Below are positions 18,713-27,128 of a DNA stretch of 64,000 nucleotides, piece after piece. A program made the position numbers and the translations under genes. The stretch is from Porphyrobacter sp. IPPAS B-1204. GTDB taxonomy: Bacteria; Pseudomonadota; Alphaproteobacteria; Sphingomonadales; Sphingomonadaceae. The DNA is taken from NCBI GenBank assembly GCA_003724185.1, contig RHGM01000003.1, positions 558,001 through 622,000 of the forward strand. The letters are read 5' to 3'. The notes beneath the pieces were generated by a model, which saw only the letters and a program-made list of their open reading frames with translations, did no database searches and was not told where the DNA came from. Numbering within the stretch: position 1 is the stretch's first letter; each line of letters starts with the position of its first letter.

Positions 18713-18728
18713 TTGCAATCGTTTGCAA
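18713..18728 (+). promoter_or_regulatory. LacI-family operator 2
   Basis: TTGCAATCGTTTGCAA differs from operator 1 by one base. The two centres are 24 bp apart, which allows cooperative binding or control of two back-to-back promoters. Confidence 0.75.
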
Positions 18729-18805
18729 ATCGCGTGGAATCATGTCACTCCAAAGCCACAGCACGGCGCAAGATCCGTGCGGACCAGAGGATCTGACAGG
18801 CGGAC

Positions 18806-20134
18806 ATGATGGACAAGCCCCGGCTTTCGCTGCTGCGAATCATCGAGATGAATATCGGCTTTTTCGGCCTCCAGTTCAGCTTCGGGCTGCAACAGGCCAA
18901 TATGGGGCCGATCTACGGGTTCCTCGGCGCGGACGAGGCGGAGATGCCGCTGCTGTGGCTGGCGGGGCCGATGACGGGCCTCATCATCCAGCCGATTGTC
19001 GGGGCGATGAGTGATCGCACCAACACCCGGCTGGGCCGCCGCACGCCCTATTTCCTGATCGGCGCGGTGATCTGCACGCTGGCGCTGTTCGCCATGCCCT
19101 ATTCCAGCACCTTGTGGATGGCCGCCAGCCTGTTGTGGATCCTCGACGCGGGCAACAATATCACGATGGAGCCTTACCGTGCCTATGTCGCGGACAGGCT
19201 GGCGCCCGACCAGCGCTCCGCCGGGTTCCTGACCCAGAGCGCGTTCACCGGGCTTGCACAGACCCTCTCCTACCTCGCGCCCAGCCTTTTAACTGCTTTC
19301 GTGGCGCGTGATGTGCTGGATGCCAACGGCATTCCGGTGATCGTGCGCATCGCCTTCATCATCGGCGCGATCCTGTCGATCTCGACCATCGTGTGGTCGG
19401 TGTTCCGCGTGCGCGAACTACCGCTCTCGCCCGAGGAAGAGGCGGACCTTGTCGCCAAGCCCCTGACGGTGCGCGGCACCTTTGCTGAAATCGGCGACGC
19501 GATCCGCTCCATGCCGCGCCCGATGAAACAGCTGGCGGGCGCGATGCTGTGCCAGTGGTATGCGATGTTCGCTTACTGGCAATACATCACCTTTGCCGTG
19601 GGCCGCAGCCTGTATGGCACCAGCGACCCCGCCAGCGCCGCCTTCCGCGAAGCGACGCTGACCACCCAGCAGGCGGGCGCGCTGTACAACTTCATCGCCT
19701 TCCTCGGCGCGCTGGCGCTGATCCCTGTGGTCCGGCGGTTCGGTGCGCGCCACGTCCACGCCGTCTGTCTTGCCGCATCGGGCGCAGCGATGCTGATGAT
19801 CCCGGGCGCTAACACCCCGGCCGGATTGTTCGTGCTGATGCTGGGCATCGGCATCGGCTGGGCGGGAATGATGGGGAATACCTATGTCATGCTCGCCGAT
19901 TGCATCCCCCCGGCGAGGAACGGCATCTATATGGGGATCTTCAACCTTTTCATCGTCATCCCGATGCTGATCCAGACGCTGACCATGCCGTTGATCTATC
20001 GTCCGCTGCTGGGCGGCGATCCGCGCAACGTGCTGATGCTGGGCGGCGTCTTGATGCTGGCGGGCGCGCTGGCTACGCTGCTGGTTGATGCGGGGCACAG
20101 GCAGCCGCGCGCGCAGGAGCTGGCGACAAGCTGA
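18806..20134 (+). CDS. GPH/SUT-type MFS transporter (probable sucrose importer)
   Basis: A 442-residue inner-membrane protein with about twelve hydrophobic segments. It has the loop [19 protein letters not shown], typical of the glycoside-pentoside-hexuronide and SLC45/sucrose symporter families, and the early [20 protein letters not shown] that resembles plant-type sucrose carriers. It would bring the glycoside released into the periplasm by the TonB receptor into the cytoplasm, where the GH68 enzyme acts. ATG 18806 is followed at once by a second ATG at 18809. The downstream LacI gene starts two bases after its stop, so they share an operon behind the two operators. Confidence 0.87.
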   Translation: MMDKPRLSLLRIIEMNIGFFGLQFSFGLQQANMGPIYGFLGADEAEMPLLWLAGPMTGLIIQPIVGAMSDRTNTRLGRRTPYFLIGAVICTLALFAMPYSSTLWMAASLLWILDAGNNITMEPYRAYVADRLAPDQRSAGFLTQSAFTGLAQTLSYLAPSLLTAFVARDVLDANGIPVIVRIAFIIGAILSISTIVWSVFRVRELPLSPEEEADLVAKPLTVRGTFAEIGDAIRSMPRPMKQLAGAMLCQWYAMFAYWQYITFAVGRSLYGTSDPASAAFREATLTTQQAGALYNFIAFLGALALIPVVRRFGARHVHAVCLAASGAAMLMIPGANTPAGLFVLMLGIGIGWAGMMGNTYVMLADCIPPARNGIYMGIFNLFIVIPMLIQTLTMPLIYRPLLGGDPRNVLMLGGVLMLAGALATLLVDAGHRQPRAQELATS

Positions 20135-20136
20135 CA

Positions 20137-21162
20137 ATGGACGAGGACAAGAGCACACGGGTGATGGTGCGCAACATCACCGATCTGGCGCGGCTCGCCG
20201 GGGTTTCGCCCGGCACGGTCAGCCGCGCACTGGCGGGCAAGAGCCTCGTCAACGCCAAGACCCGCGAAAAGATCGAAGCCCTCGCGCGCGAACACGGCTT
20301 CCGTCCCAACCAGATGGCGAGCGGGCTGCGCCGCCAGAAGACCGGCGTGATCGGCGTCGTCATCCCCCTGGGCCATGACACCCGCCAGCAGATTTCCGAC
20401 AGCTTCTTCATGACCCTGCTCGGCTATCTCGCGGACGAGCTGACACGTCAGGGCTATGACCTGATGCTGCGCCGGGTGGTGCCGGAGGAGGACAGCGACT
20501 GGCTTGACCGCTTCATCGGATCGGGAATGATCGACGGGGTGATCGTGATCGGCCAGTCCGACCAGTTCGACCGGATCGAGGACGTGGCTGACGGCTATGG
20601 CCCGATGGTGGTGTGGGGCAACCACACCGAAGGCCAGCGCCACTGCGTGGTCGGCACCGACAACCGGCTGGGCGGCAGGATGGCGGCCGAACGCCTGATC
20701 GCCGCTGGCGCGCAGCGGATCGCCTTCCTTGGCGATACCACACCGATGGAATTTGCGGCGCGCTTTGCCGGCGCGCAGGATGTGGCGACACGGCTGGGCC
20801 TCCCGCCGGTGCTGGCCCTGCCCACCCACCTTTCCCCCGACCGTGCGAGTGAGGAGATTGCCGCGCATCTTTCCGCCCATGCGGGCGCCATTGACGGGAT
20901 CTTCGCCGCCACCGACACGCTGGCTGCGCTGTGCCTGACGGAACTGCGCGGCCAAGGCATCGCGGTGCCCCGGGATGTGAAGCTGACCGGGTTCGATGAT
21001 CTTCCCATCGCCCGCCAGACCGTGCCGCCGCTCACCACGGTGCGGCAGGACATTGCGGCAGGCGCGCGGGGCCTTGTCGATCTGCTGCTGCGGCGGCTGG
21101 CGGGGGAGACGACCGAAAGCCTCGTCCTGCCGCCCGAACTGGTGGTGCGCGAAACCGCATGA
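20137..21162 (+). CDS. LacI-family regulator of the sucrose-type locus
   Basis: A 341-residue repressor with helix-turn-helix NITDLARLAGVSPGTVSRAL, hinge region MASGLRRQKTG and a sugar-binding effector domain ending VKLTGFDDLPIARQTVPPLTTV. It lies two bases after the transporter gene and downstream of two near-identical palindromes of the type such domains bind. It most likely represses the receptor and transporter until the substrate (sucrose or a derivative) is present, as SuxR or ScrR do. Confidence 0.9.
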   Translation: MDEDKSTRVMVRNITDLARLAGVSPGTVSRALAGKSLVNAKTREKIEALAREHGFRPNQMASGLRRQKTGVIGVVIPLGHDTRQQISDSFFMTLLGYLADELTRQGYDLMLRRVVPEEDSDWLDRFIGSGMIDGVIVIGQSDQFDRIEDVADGYGPMVVWGNHTEGQRHCVVGTDNRLGGRMAAERLIAAGAQRIAFLGDTTPMEFAARFAGAQDVATRLGLPPVLALPTHLSPDRASEEIAAHLSAHAGAIDGIFAATDTLAALCLTELRGQGIAVPRDVKLTGFDDLPIARQTVPPLTTVRQDIAAGARGLVDLLLRRLAGETTESLVLPPELVVRETA

Positions 21163-21201
21163 CGCTTTGCATCGCGGTGCAGGCCCGGTAAGGTCGCCCG
21201 C

Positions 21202-21462
21202 ATGGACATGGCCGATCTTCTGCAACGCTATTTCGGCACCCGCGATCTGGACGAGGTGTCAGCCGCCGCCCTGCCCGATGGGGTGGAGCGGATGCGGGTC
21301 GATTTCGGCATGACCACTGATCGCGGCCAGCGGTTTGCCCTGTGGACCCTGCTGCTGGTGCTGGGCGCCGCGCCCGATCTCGATGTGGCGTTTGCTCACG
21401 AGGAAGACCGTGAAGCAGCGCGCAATCTGATGGACATGCTGGCCGCCGCGTCACCTGAATAG
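21202..21462 (+). CDS. Conserved-looking small protein of unknown function
   Basis: An 86-residue acidic protein beginning MDMADLLQRYFGTRDLDEV, with one moderately hydrophobic stretch (FALWTLLLVLG) that is short for a membrane span, and a helical acidic end (HEEDREAARNLMDMLAA). I do not recognise the family. Codon usage and GC pattern match its neighbours, and the frame is free of longer competing frames. It follows the LacI gene by 39 bases and could be co-transcribed with it. AAGG at 21190-21193 may serve as ribosome binding site. Confidence 0.65.
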   Translation: MDMADLLQRYFGTRDLDEVSAAALPDGVERMRVDFGMTTDRGQRFALWTLLLVLGAAPDLDVAFAHEEDREAARNLMDMLAAASPE

Positions 21463-21599
21463 GTCTGCCTGCAATTTAAGCACAAGCCAAACCACGCATA
21501 AGTGTGTATGGGGGGCGCCTTGATGCGTTTCGCGTCACCAATCCTTTTGCCCGTCCGCACCCTTGCGGCAGGCACATAATCCCTGAAAGTCTCCTCCCC

Positions 21600-23381
21600 A
21601 TGCCTTTTCCTCATCTAGCCGCTGGCCTCGCCGAGGCCCTGACCACGCGCGGCTATGACACGCTGACCCCGGTGCAGGCCGCCGTGGTCGAACCGGAGGC
21701 GCATGGGCGCGATCTGGTCGTTTCCGCACAGACCGGTTCGGGCAAGACCGTCGCCTTCGGCCTCGCCTTTGCCGATCAGGTGCTGGACGAGGACGGCCGC
21801 GTGCGCCGCGCATCCGGCCCGCTGGCGCTGGTGATTGCGCCGACCCGCGAACTCGCCCTGCAGGTCGCACGGGAACTGGACTGGCTCTACAAATCCGCAG
21901 GCGCCCGCATCGCCACCTGTGTGGGCGGCATGAACCCGCAGGTCGAACGCCGTGCCCTTGCCGGCGGCGCAAGCATCGTGGTCGGCACGCCGGGCCGCTT
22001 GCGCGATCACCTCGAACGCGGCGCGCTCGACCTGTCGGCGCTGGCCGCGGTGGTGCTGGATGAAGCGGACGAAATGCTCGACATGGGCTTCCGCGAAGAG
22101 CTGGAGGAAATCCTCGAAGCGACGCCGGAAGGCCGCCGCGTGCTGATGTTCTCGGCCACCATGCCCCGCCCGATCGAGGCGCTGGCCCGCCGTTACCAGC
22201 ACAATGCGCTGCGCATCCAGACCGGTGGCAGCGAGCGCGGGCATGGCGACATCGCCTATCAGGCGGTGATGGTCTCCCCTTCGGAGATCGAGAACGCCGT
22301 GGTCAATCTGCTGCGCTTCCACGAAGCGGAAACCGCGATTTTGTTCTGCGCCACCCGCGACAATGTGCGCCACCTTCACGCGACCTTGCAGGAACGCGGG
22401 TTCGGCGTCGTCGCGCTGTCGGGCGAGCACTCGCAGCAGGAACGCAACCAGGCGCTGCAAGCCCTGCGCGATCGCCGCGCCCGCGTATGCGTGGCGACCG
22501 ACGTGGCCGCACGCGGGATTGATCTGCCCAGCCTCAGCCTCGTCGTTCACGTGGAAATCCCCCGCGATGCCGAAACCTTGCAGCACCGTTCGGGCCGCAC
22601 CGGGCGCGCCGGGAAAAAGGGCATTGCCGCGATCATCGTTCCCTATCCGCGCCGCAAGCGGGTGGAATCGATGCTGCAACATGCCAGGATCAATGCCGAA
22701 TGGATCACCGCGCCGGGGCGTGAGGATATCATCGCGCAGGACCGGGTGCGTTTGCTCGACAAGCTGATGCAGCCGGTCGAAGTGACCGATGGCGACCGCG
22801 AACTGGCCGACAAGCTGCTCGAAACCCGCAGCCCGCAGGAAATCGCCGCGATGCTGGTGCAGGCGCACCGCGCCTCCATGCCGGAACCGGAAGAACTGCT
22901 GGCGCAAAGCGTGGACGCGCAGCGCGCCGCGCAGAAGGACCGCCACCGCGAAGGGTTTGAAGACACCGTGTGGTTCCGCATGGACATCGGCCGCCGCCAG
23001 AACGCCGAGGCGCGGTGGATCATGCCGCTGATCTGCCGCCGCGGGCACATCACCCGCAACGAAATCGGCGCGATCCGCATTGCGCAGACCGAGACCTTCT
23101 TCCAGATCCCCCGCGCCATCGTCGGCAAGTTTGCTGAAGCCATCGCGGCAACGGCGGGAAGCGAGGAAAACGGCGGCTACGTTGCGATCGAACAGTCGAA
23201 CGAACCGCCGCGCATGGCCGCGCGCGAGAATGCCAAACGCGGCAAAGCCAATGGCCCCGCGCCGCAGCGCACCTTCAAGCCCAGGCCCGCTGGCCCCGGC
23301 GGCGCTCCCGGTGGCAAGCCGAAGCATTTTGCCAAGAAGCCCGGCGGCGGGTTCAAGGGCAAGCCCAAGCCCCGCGATTAA
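21600..23381 (+). CDS. DEAD-box ATP-dependent RNA helicase (DeaD/CsdA-like)
   Basis: A 593-residue helicase. ATG 21600 (MPFPHLAAGLAEAL) is chosen over an upstream in-frame start because the helicase Q-motif region begins here and a purine-poor but typical leader precedes it. Motifs in order: Q motif DTLTPVQAAV, Walker A AQTGSGKT, PTRELA, DEAD in VLDEADEMLDMGF, SAT in FSATMP, DVAARGID and HRSGRTGRAG. A DbpA-like RNA-binding domain follows (WFRMDIGRRQNAEARWIMPL...NEIGAIRI) with a basic Gly/Lys/Pro tail (GKPKHFAKKPGGGFKGKPK). It probably remodels structured RNA in ribosome assembly or cold adaptation. A strong bidirectional terminator follows. Confidence 0.93.
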   Translation: MPFPHLAAGLAEALTTRGYDTLTPVQAAVVEPEAHGRDLVVSAQTGSGKTVAFGLAFADQVLDEDGRVRRASGPLALVIAPTRELALQVARELDWLYKSAGARIATCVGGMNPQVERRALAGGASIVVGTPGRLRDHLERGALDLSALAAVVLDEADEMLDMGFREELEEILEATPEGRRVLMFSATMPRPIEALARRYQHNALRIQTGGSERGHGDIAYQAVMVSPSEIENAVVNLLRFHEAETAILFCATRDNVRHLHATLQERGFGVVALSGEHSQQERNQALQALRDRRARVCVATDVAARGIDLPSLSLVVHVEIPRDAETLQHRSGRTGRAGKKGIAAIIVPYPRRKRVESMLQHARINAEWITAPGREDIIAQDRVRLLDKLMQPVEVTDGDRELADKLLETRSPQEIAAMLVQAHRASMPEPEELLAQSVDAQRAAQKDRHREGFEDTVWFRMDIGRRQNAEARWIMPLICRRGHITRNEIGAIRIAQTETFFQIPRAIVGKFAEAIAATAGSEENGGYVAIEQSNEPPRMAARENAKRGKANGPAPQRTFKPRPAGPGGAPGGKPKHFAKKPGGGFKGKPKPRD

Positions 23382-23398
23382 GGCTCAGGCCCGAATGC

Positions 23399-23439
23399 AA
23401 AAAGCCCCGCTCTCACCATCGTGAGAGCGGGGCTTTTTT
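23399..23439 (+). terminator. Bidirectional intrinsic terminator
   Basis: A 13-bp perfect stem (23404-23416 with 23421-23433), a CATC loop, A5 before it and T6 after it make a textbook intrinsic terminator in both directions. It separates the helicase gene (ends 23381, plus) from the acyl-CoA dehydrogenase pair (ends 23456, minus). Confidence 0.93.
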
Positions 23440-23455
23440 GTGGTCCGGTGGCGCG

Positions 23456-24586
23456 TCAGCCCAGCGCGACGTGGCGCTTCATGTGGTGATCGACATTGCC
23501 GAATTCGCTGTCGAAGATCGTCAGGCGCTTGAAATAATGCCCGATGGCATATTCGTCGGTCACGCCGTTGCCGCCGTGGATCTGCACCGCTTCCTGCCCG
23601 ATCAGCCGCGCCGACTGCCCGACGCCGACCTTGGCGGCAGACACGGCCTGCTTGCGGGTGCGCTCGTCTGACCCCAGCCGCATTGTGGCGAGATAGGTCA
23701 GCGACACGGCGGTTTCGTAAGCCGTATACATATCGACCATGCGGTGCTGGAGCACCTGGAAGCTGCCGATCGGCACGCCGAACTGCTTGCGCTGGCGGCT
23801 GTATTCGACCGTCATCGCATGGGCGACCTTCATCGCCCCGCAGGCTTCGGCGCACAGGGCGGCGATGGCTTCGTCGGTGACCAGCTCGATCAGCGCCAGA
23901 CCTTCGCCCTCGGCGCCAATCAGCGCGTCGGCGCCGACCGACACATTCTCGAAATAGACTTCGGCCGCGCGGCGGCCATCGACGGTCACATAGTCGCGAG
24001 TGGTGATGCCTGCGGTATCCTTGGCAACCACAAACACCGACACGCCGCTGCGATCCCGCCGCTCGCCGCCGGTGCGCGCCGTGACGATCAGGTGGCTGGC
24101 CCAGGGCGCACCGATCACGACTGCCTTGTGGCCGTTCAGCACATATCCGCTGCCGTCCTTCTTGGCGGTGGTTTCCAGATCGGCATAGTCAAACCGGCCC
24201 TTGGGTTCGGCATAGGCGAAAGCGAAGACGGCAGAACCGGCGACGATCCCTCCGATATGCTCTTCCTTCTGCGCCGCCGTGCCGCCGTGCTTCAGGAAGC
24301 CTCCCGCGCAGACCACGGTGGGGACGAAAGGCTCCACCACGAGGCCCTTGCCGAACTCCTCCATGATCACCATCGCATCGACCGCGCCGCCGCCAAAGCC
24401 GCCATCGGCCTCGGAAAACGGCATGCCGAGGATGCCGAGTTCGGCGAGCTGCGCCCACACTTCGGGCCGCCAGCCTGCGCCGCTCGCAATCGCCTTGCGC
24501 CGGGTTTCCCAGTCATATTGCTCACGAACCAGCCGCGACAACCCGTCGCGGACCATGTCCTGTTCTTCGGTGAAGTTGAAATCCAC
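23456..24586 (-). CDS. Acyl-CoA dehydrogenase, PimD-like small subunit
   Basis: A 376-residue FAD enzyme that introduces a C2-C3 double bond into an acyl-CoA. It has the N-terminal acyl-CoA dehydrogenase start MDFNFTEEQDMVRDGL, GGFGGGAVDAMVIMEEFG, and the C-terminal CGAMKVAHAMTVEYSRQRKQFGVPIGSFQVLQHRM split over the family signature, then QIHGGNGVTDEYAIGHY. Together with the upstream 398-residue partner it resembles the PimC/PimD pair (pimeloyl-CoA dehydrogenase) and the paired enzymes of sterol side-chain breakdown, which form heterotetramers. The substrate is unknown. It starts 24 bases after the partner's stop, in one operon. Confidence 0.9.
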   Translation of the reverse strand: MDFNFTEEQDMVRDGLSRLVREQYDWETRRKAIASGAGWRPEVWAQLAELGILGMPFSEADGGFGGGAVDAMVIMEEFGKGLVVEPFVPTVVCAGGFLKHGGTAAQKEEHIGGIVAGSAVFAFAYAEPKGRFDYADLETTAKKDGSGYVLNGHKAVVIGAPWASHLIVTARTGGERRDRSGVSVFVVAKDTAGITTRDYVTVDGRRAAEVYFENVSVGADALIGAEGEGLALIELVTDEAIAALCAEACGAMKVAHAMTVEYSRQRKQFGVPIGSFQVLQHRMVDMYTAYETAVSLTYLATMRLGSDERTRKQAVSAAKVGVGQSARLIGQEAVQIHGGNGVTDEYAIGHYFKRLTIFDSEFGNVDHHMKRHVALG

Positions 24587-24610
24587 GTATTCTCTCCCGT
24601 CGTCCGGCTC

Positions 24611-25807
24611 TTACAGGCCGAGGATCATCTTGGTGATGATGTTGCGCTGAATTTCGTTCGACCCGCCATAGATCGAGGTCTTGCGCATGTTGAAATAGGT
24701 CGCCGCAGCGTGCTGGGCGTAATCGGGGCCAACGGCATATTCGTTGGTGCCGGTGTCGTTGGCGATCGAGCCGTAATACGGCGCGCCATAGGTGCCGACC
24801 GCTTCCAGCGTCAGTTCGGTGAGGCGTTGCTGGATTTCCGTGCCCTTGATCTTGAGGATCGAGCTTTCCGGCCCCGGCCCCTTGCCCGCCTGCTCGCCTG
24901 CAAGCGTGCGCAGTTCGGTGATTTCCAGCGCGGCCAGATCGATTTCGAGCTGGCTGACCTTCTTGGCGAAGTCGAAATCCTTGATCAGCGGTTCGCCGTA
25001 AGCCGTCTCGTTCGCGGCAATTTCGCGCAGCTTTTCAACGCCGCGCTTCGACCGGGCAACCCCGGCGATGCCAGAGCGTTCGTGGGCGAGCAGGAACTTG
25101 GCATAGGTCCAGCCCTTGTTCTCCACCCCGACGAGGTTTTCGACCGGCACGCGCACGTCGGTCAGCCAGGTTTCGTTGACCTCGTAACCGCCGTCCAGCA
25201 GCTTGATCGGCTTCACTTCGACGCCGGGCGTCTTCATGTCGATCAGGATGAAACTGATGCCTTCCTGCGCCTTGGCGGTGGGATCGGTGCGGCACAGGAA
25301 GAAGCCCCAGTCGGCGTGCTGGGCCAGCGTGGTCCAGGTCTTCTGGCCGTTGATCACGTAATGATCGCCGTCACGCACCGCGGTGGTCTTGAGACTGGCG
25401 AGGTCAGACCCTGCGCCGGGTTCCGAATAGCCCTGACACCACCACACCTCGCCGCTGCGGATGCCGGGGAGGTGGCGGGCCTTCTGTTCTTCATTGCCGA
25501 AGGTGTAGATCACCGGGCCGACCATCGACACACCGAAGGGCAGCGGCATGAAGGTGTTGGCGCGGGCGTTTTCTTCCGACCAGATGTATCGCTGGGTCGG
25601 GGTCCAGCCGGTGCCGCCGTATTCGACGGGCCATGCCGGAACCGACCAGCCCTTGGCGCCAAGGATCTTGTGCCAGGCGACCATTTCTTCGCGGGTCATG
25701 TCTTCGCGCATCCCGAAATCACCCAGCTCCTTGGGGTGGTTTTCGGCGATGAAGGTGCGGACTTCGTCGCGGAAGGCCTGCTCTTCGGGGGTGAATTCGA
25801 GGTTCAT
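24611..25807 (-). CDS. Acyl-CoA dehydrogenase, PimC-like large subunit
   Basis: A 398-residue partner of the previous enzyme. ATG 25807 (MNLEFTPEEQAFRDEVR) follows GGAGAG; the open frame upstream to 25951 lacks family similarity. Motifs are WPVEYGGTGWTPTQRYIW, GYSEPGAGSDLASLKT (FAD/substrate loop) and the C-terminal YGGSNEIQRNIITKMILGL. An 18-bp perfect palindrome at 25934-25951 lies about 125 bases upstream and may be the operon's operator. The pair probably acts on dicarboxylic, branched or steroid-type acyl-CoAs. It does not obviously belong to the sugar-sulfonate operon that ends at 26037. Confidence 0.9.
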   Translation of the reverse strand: MNLEFTPEEQAFRDEVRTFIAENHPKELGDFGMREDMTREEMVAWHKILGAKGWSVPAWPVEYGGTGWTPTQRYIWSEENARANTFMPLPFGVSMVGPVIYTFGNEEQKARHLPGIRSGEVWWCQGYSEPGAGSDLASLKTTAVRDGDHYVINGQKTWTTLAQHADWGFFLCRTDPTAKAQEGISFILIDMKTPGVEVKPIKLLDGGYEVNETWLTDVRVPVENLVGVENKGWTYAKFLLAHERSGIAGVARSKRGVEKLREIAANETAYGEPLIKDFDFAKKVSQLEIDLAALEITELRTLAGEQAGKGPGPESSILKIKGTEIQQRLTELTLEAVGTYGAPYYGSIANDTGTNEYAVGPDYAQHAAATYFNMRKTSIYGGSNEIQRNIITKMILGL

Positions 25808-25933
25808 GGCGTGCTCTCTCCAGCAGATGGTTTGTGCTTTGCGATACGTCTTGTCACGGCCTGCGGACGCGGAAAAGAGGCAATTGCCCCTCGTTTGCCG
25901 AGCCGTTTCGGGAACCGGCCATGCAGTAAGGGA

Positions 25934-25951
25934 ATGTTTCGCGCGAAACAT
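25934..25951 (+). promoter_or_regulatory. 18-bp perfect palindrome, parS-like, upstream of the acyl-CoA dehydrogenases
   Basis: ATGTTTCGCGCGAAACAT reads the same on both strands. Its inner 16 bases differ from the classical ParB site TGTTTCACGTGAAACA only at the two symmetric positions 7 and 10 (A to G and T to C). It could be a ParB/Noc-type binding site or an operator (for example of a TetR-family repressor) for the downstream acyl-CoA dehydrogenase operon. No regulator gene is adjacent. Confidence 0.5.
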
Positions 25952-26002
25952 CGCCGAGGCCGGGTCTGGAAGGGCCTAACCGGGGTCTGGCGCGGGCTGG
26001 AC

Positions 26003-26026
26003 GGGGGCAGAATCGAATCTGCCCCC
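26003..26026 (-). terminator. Hairpin after the flavin monooxygenase gene
   Basis: GGGGGCAGA (26003-26011) pairs with TCTGCCCCC (26018-26026) around a 6-base loop, starting 10 bases after the monooxygenase stop. No T-run follows on the minus strand, so it is a plausible but not textbook terminator of the four-gene operon. Confidence 0.5.
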
Positions 26027-26036
26027 TCCGCTCGGC

Positions 26037-27128
26037 TTACAGTTCGAGCGGGCCGTGCTGGATATGCGGCAGCACATGGCGGGCGAACAGATCGGCCTCC
26101 TGCGCGTGGGGGTATCCCGACAGGATGAACGCCTCGATCCCTTCGGCCTGATAGGCGCGCAGCTTGGCGAGCACCTGATCCGGCGTCCCGACAATCGCCG
26201 CCCCGCAGCCGGAACGTGCGCGGCCGATGCCGGTCCACAGGTTCTCTTCCACGAAGCCATCGCCATCCGCTGCGCCGCGCAGTTCCTGCTGGCGCTGGAC
26301 GCCGTAGTTCTTGGCATCGAGGCTCTTTTCGCGGATCGCTTTGCCGGTTTCATCGTCGAGCTTGGACAGCAGCCGATCGGCATAGTGGCGCGCCTCGTCC
26401 TCGGTTTCGCGCACGATCACATGGACGCGGTAGCCGAATTTCAGCGTGCGCCCGTAATTGGCGGCGCGGGCCTTCAGGTCGGCGATATTCTCGCGCACCT
26501 TGTCCATCGTGTCGGGCCACATCAGGTAGACATCCGCCGCCTCGGCCGCGCACTCGCGCGCTTCGTGGCTGAGGCCGCCGAAGTAGAACGGCGGGCACTT
26601 GCCCGACAGCGTGGTGATACGCGGCGGATCGAGCTTCAGCTTGTAGAACTCGCCATCGAAATCGAGATGCTCGCCATTGAGCAGCGTCTTGACGATCTTC
26701 ATGATCTCGGTGCCGCGGCGGTAACGCGGGCCGCTTTCGATCTTTTCGCCCGGCATATCGGACGAGATGATGTTGACGTTCAGCCGCCCTCCGGTGCCGG
26801 AAGCGTTCGGGCCGAGGATGCGGTCCAGCGTCGCGATCCGGCGCGCCAGTTGCGGGGGCCAGTCCTCGCCCATGCGGGTCGCCCACAACAGCTTGATGCG
26901 CTTGACCTGTGTGGCGACCGCAGCGGCGAAGATCGTGGTGTCAACACCGAGCTGATAGCCCGAAGGCAGCAGAATGTTGTCGAACCCGCCTTCCTCGGCG
27001 CGCATCACGATGTTGCGGCAATGCTCCCAGCTCGATTGCAGATAGGGATCGGGAACGCCGAGAAATTCATAATCGTCGTCACACAGCGCGGAGAACCACG
27101 CGATTTCGCATTGTTGCTGCTGGGTCAT
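26037..27128 (-). CDS. SsuD-type FMNH2-dependent monooxygenase, probable sulfoquinovose monooxygenase (SmoC-like)
   Basis: A 363-residue luciferase-like (LLM) enzyme starting at ATG 27128, one base overlapping the upstream reductase stop (TGATG). The residues used by alkanesulfonate monooxygenase SsuD are in register: Arg234 and His236 in FGYRVHVIVRET (SsuD Arg226/His228), Arg305 in IGRARSGCG (Arg297) and Tyr339 in ILSGYPH (Tyr331). The spacings of 2 and 34 residues match. SsuD enzymes cleave C-S bonds of sulfonates with reduced FMN and oxygen, releasing sulfite and an aldehyde. Next to a sulfoquinovosidase-like GH31 and an aldo/keto reductase, the likely substrate is sulfoquinovose, giving sulfite and 6-oxo-glucose. 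Another sulfonate or sulfone remains possible. FMN reductase for it is encoded at 37577-38149. Confidence 0.85.
   Translation of the reverse strand: MTQQQQCEIAWFSALCDDDYEFLGVPDPYLQSSWEHCRNIVMRAEEGGFDNILLPSGYQLGVDTTIFAAAVATQVKRIKLLWATRMGEDWPPQLARRIATLDRILGPNASGTGGRLNVNIISSDMPGEKIESGPRYRRGTEIMKIVKTLLNGEHLDFDGEFYKLKLDPPRITTLSGKCPPFYFGGLSHEARECAAEAADVYLMWPDTMDKVRENIADLKARAANYGRTLKFGYRVHVIVRETEDEARHYADRLLSKLDDETGKAIREKSLDAKNYGVQRQQELRGAADGDGFVEENLWTGIGRARSGCGAAIVGTPDQVLAKLRAYQAEGIEAFILSGYPHAQEADLFARHVLPHIQHGPLEL

Noticed and set aside
23456..25807. Acyl-CoA dehydrogenases as part of the sulfoquinovose-type locus
   Set aside because: They have their own start region with a separate palindrome, a hairpin lies between, and no step of the proposed pathway needs them.
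23744..26128. 794-codon plus-strand open frame opposite the acyl-CoA dehydrogenases
   Set aside because: Antisense shadow of two genes with full family signatures.
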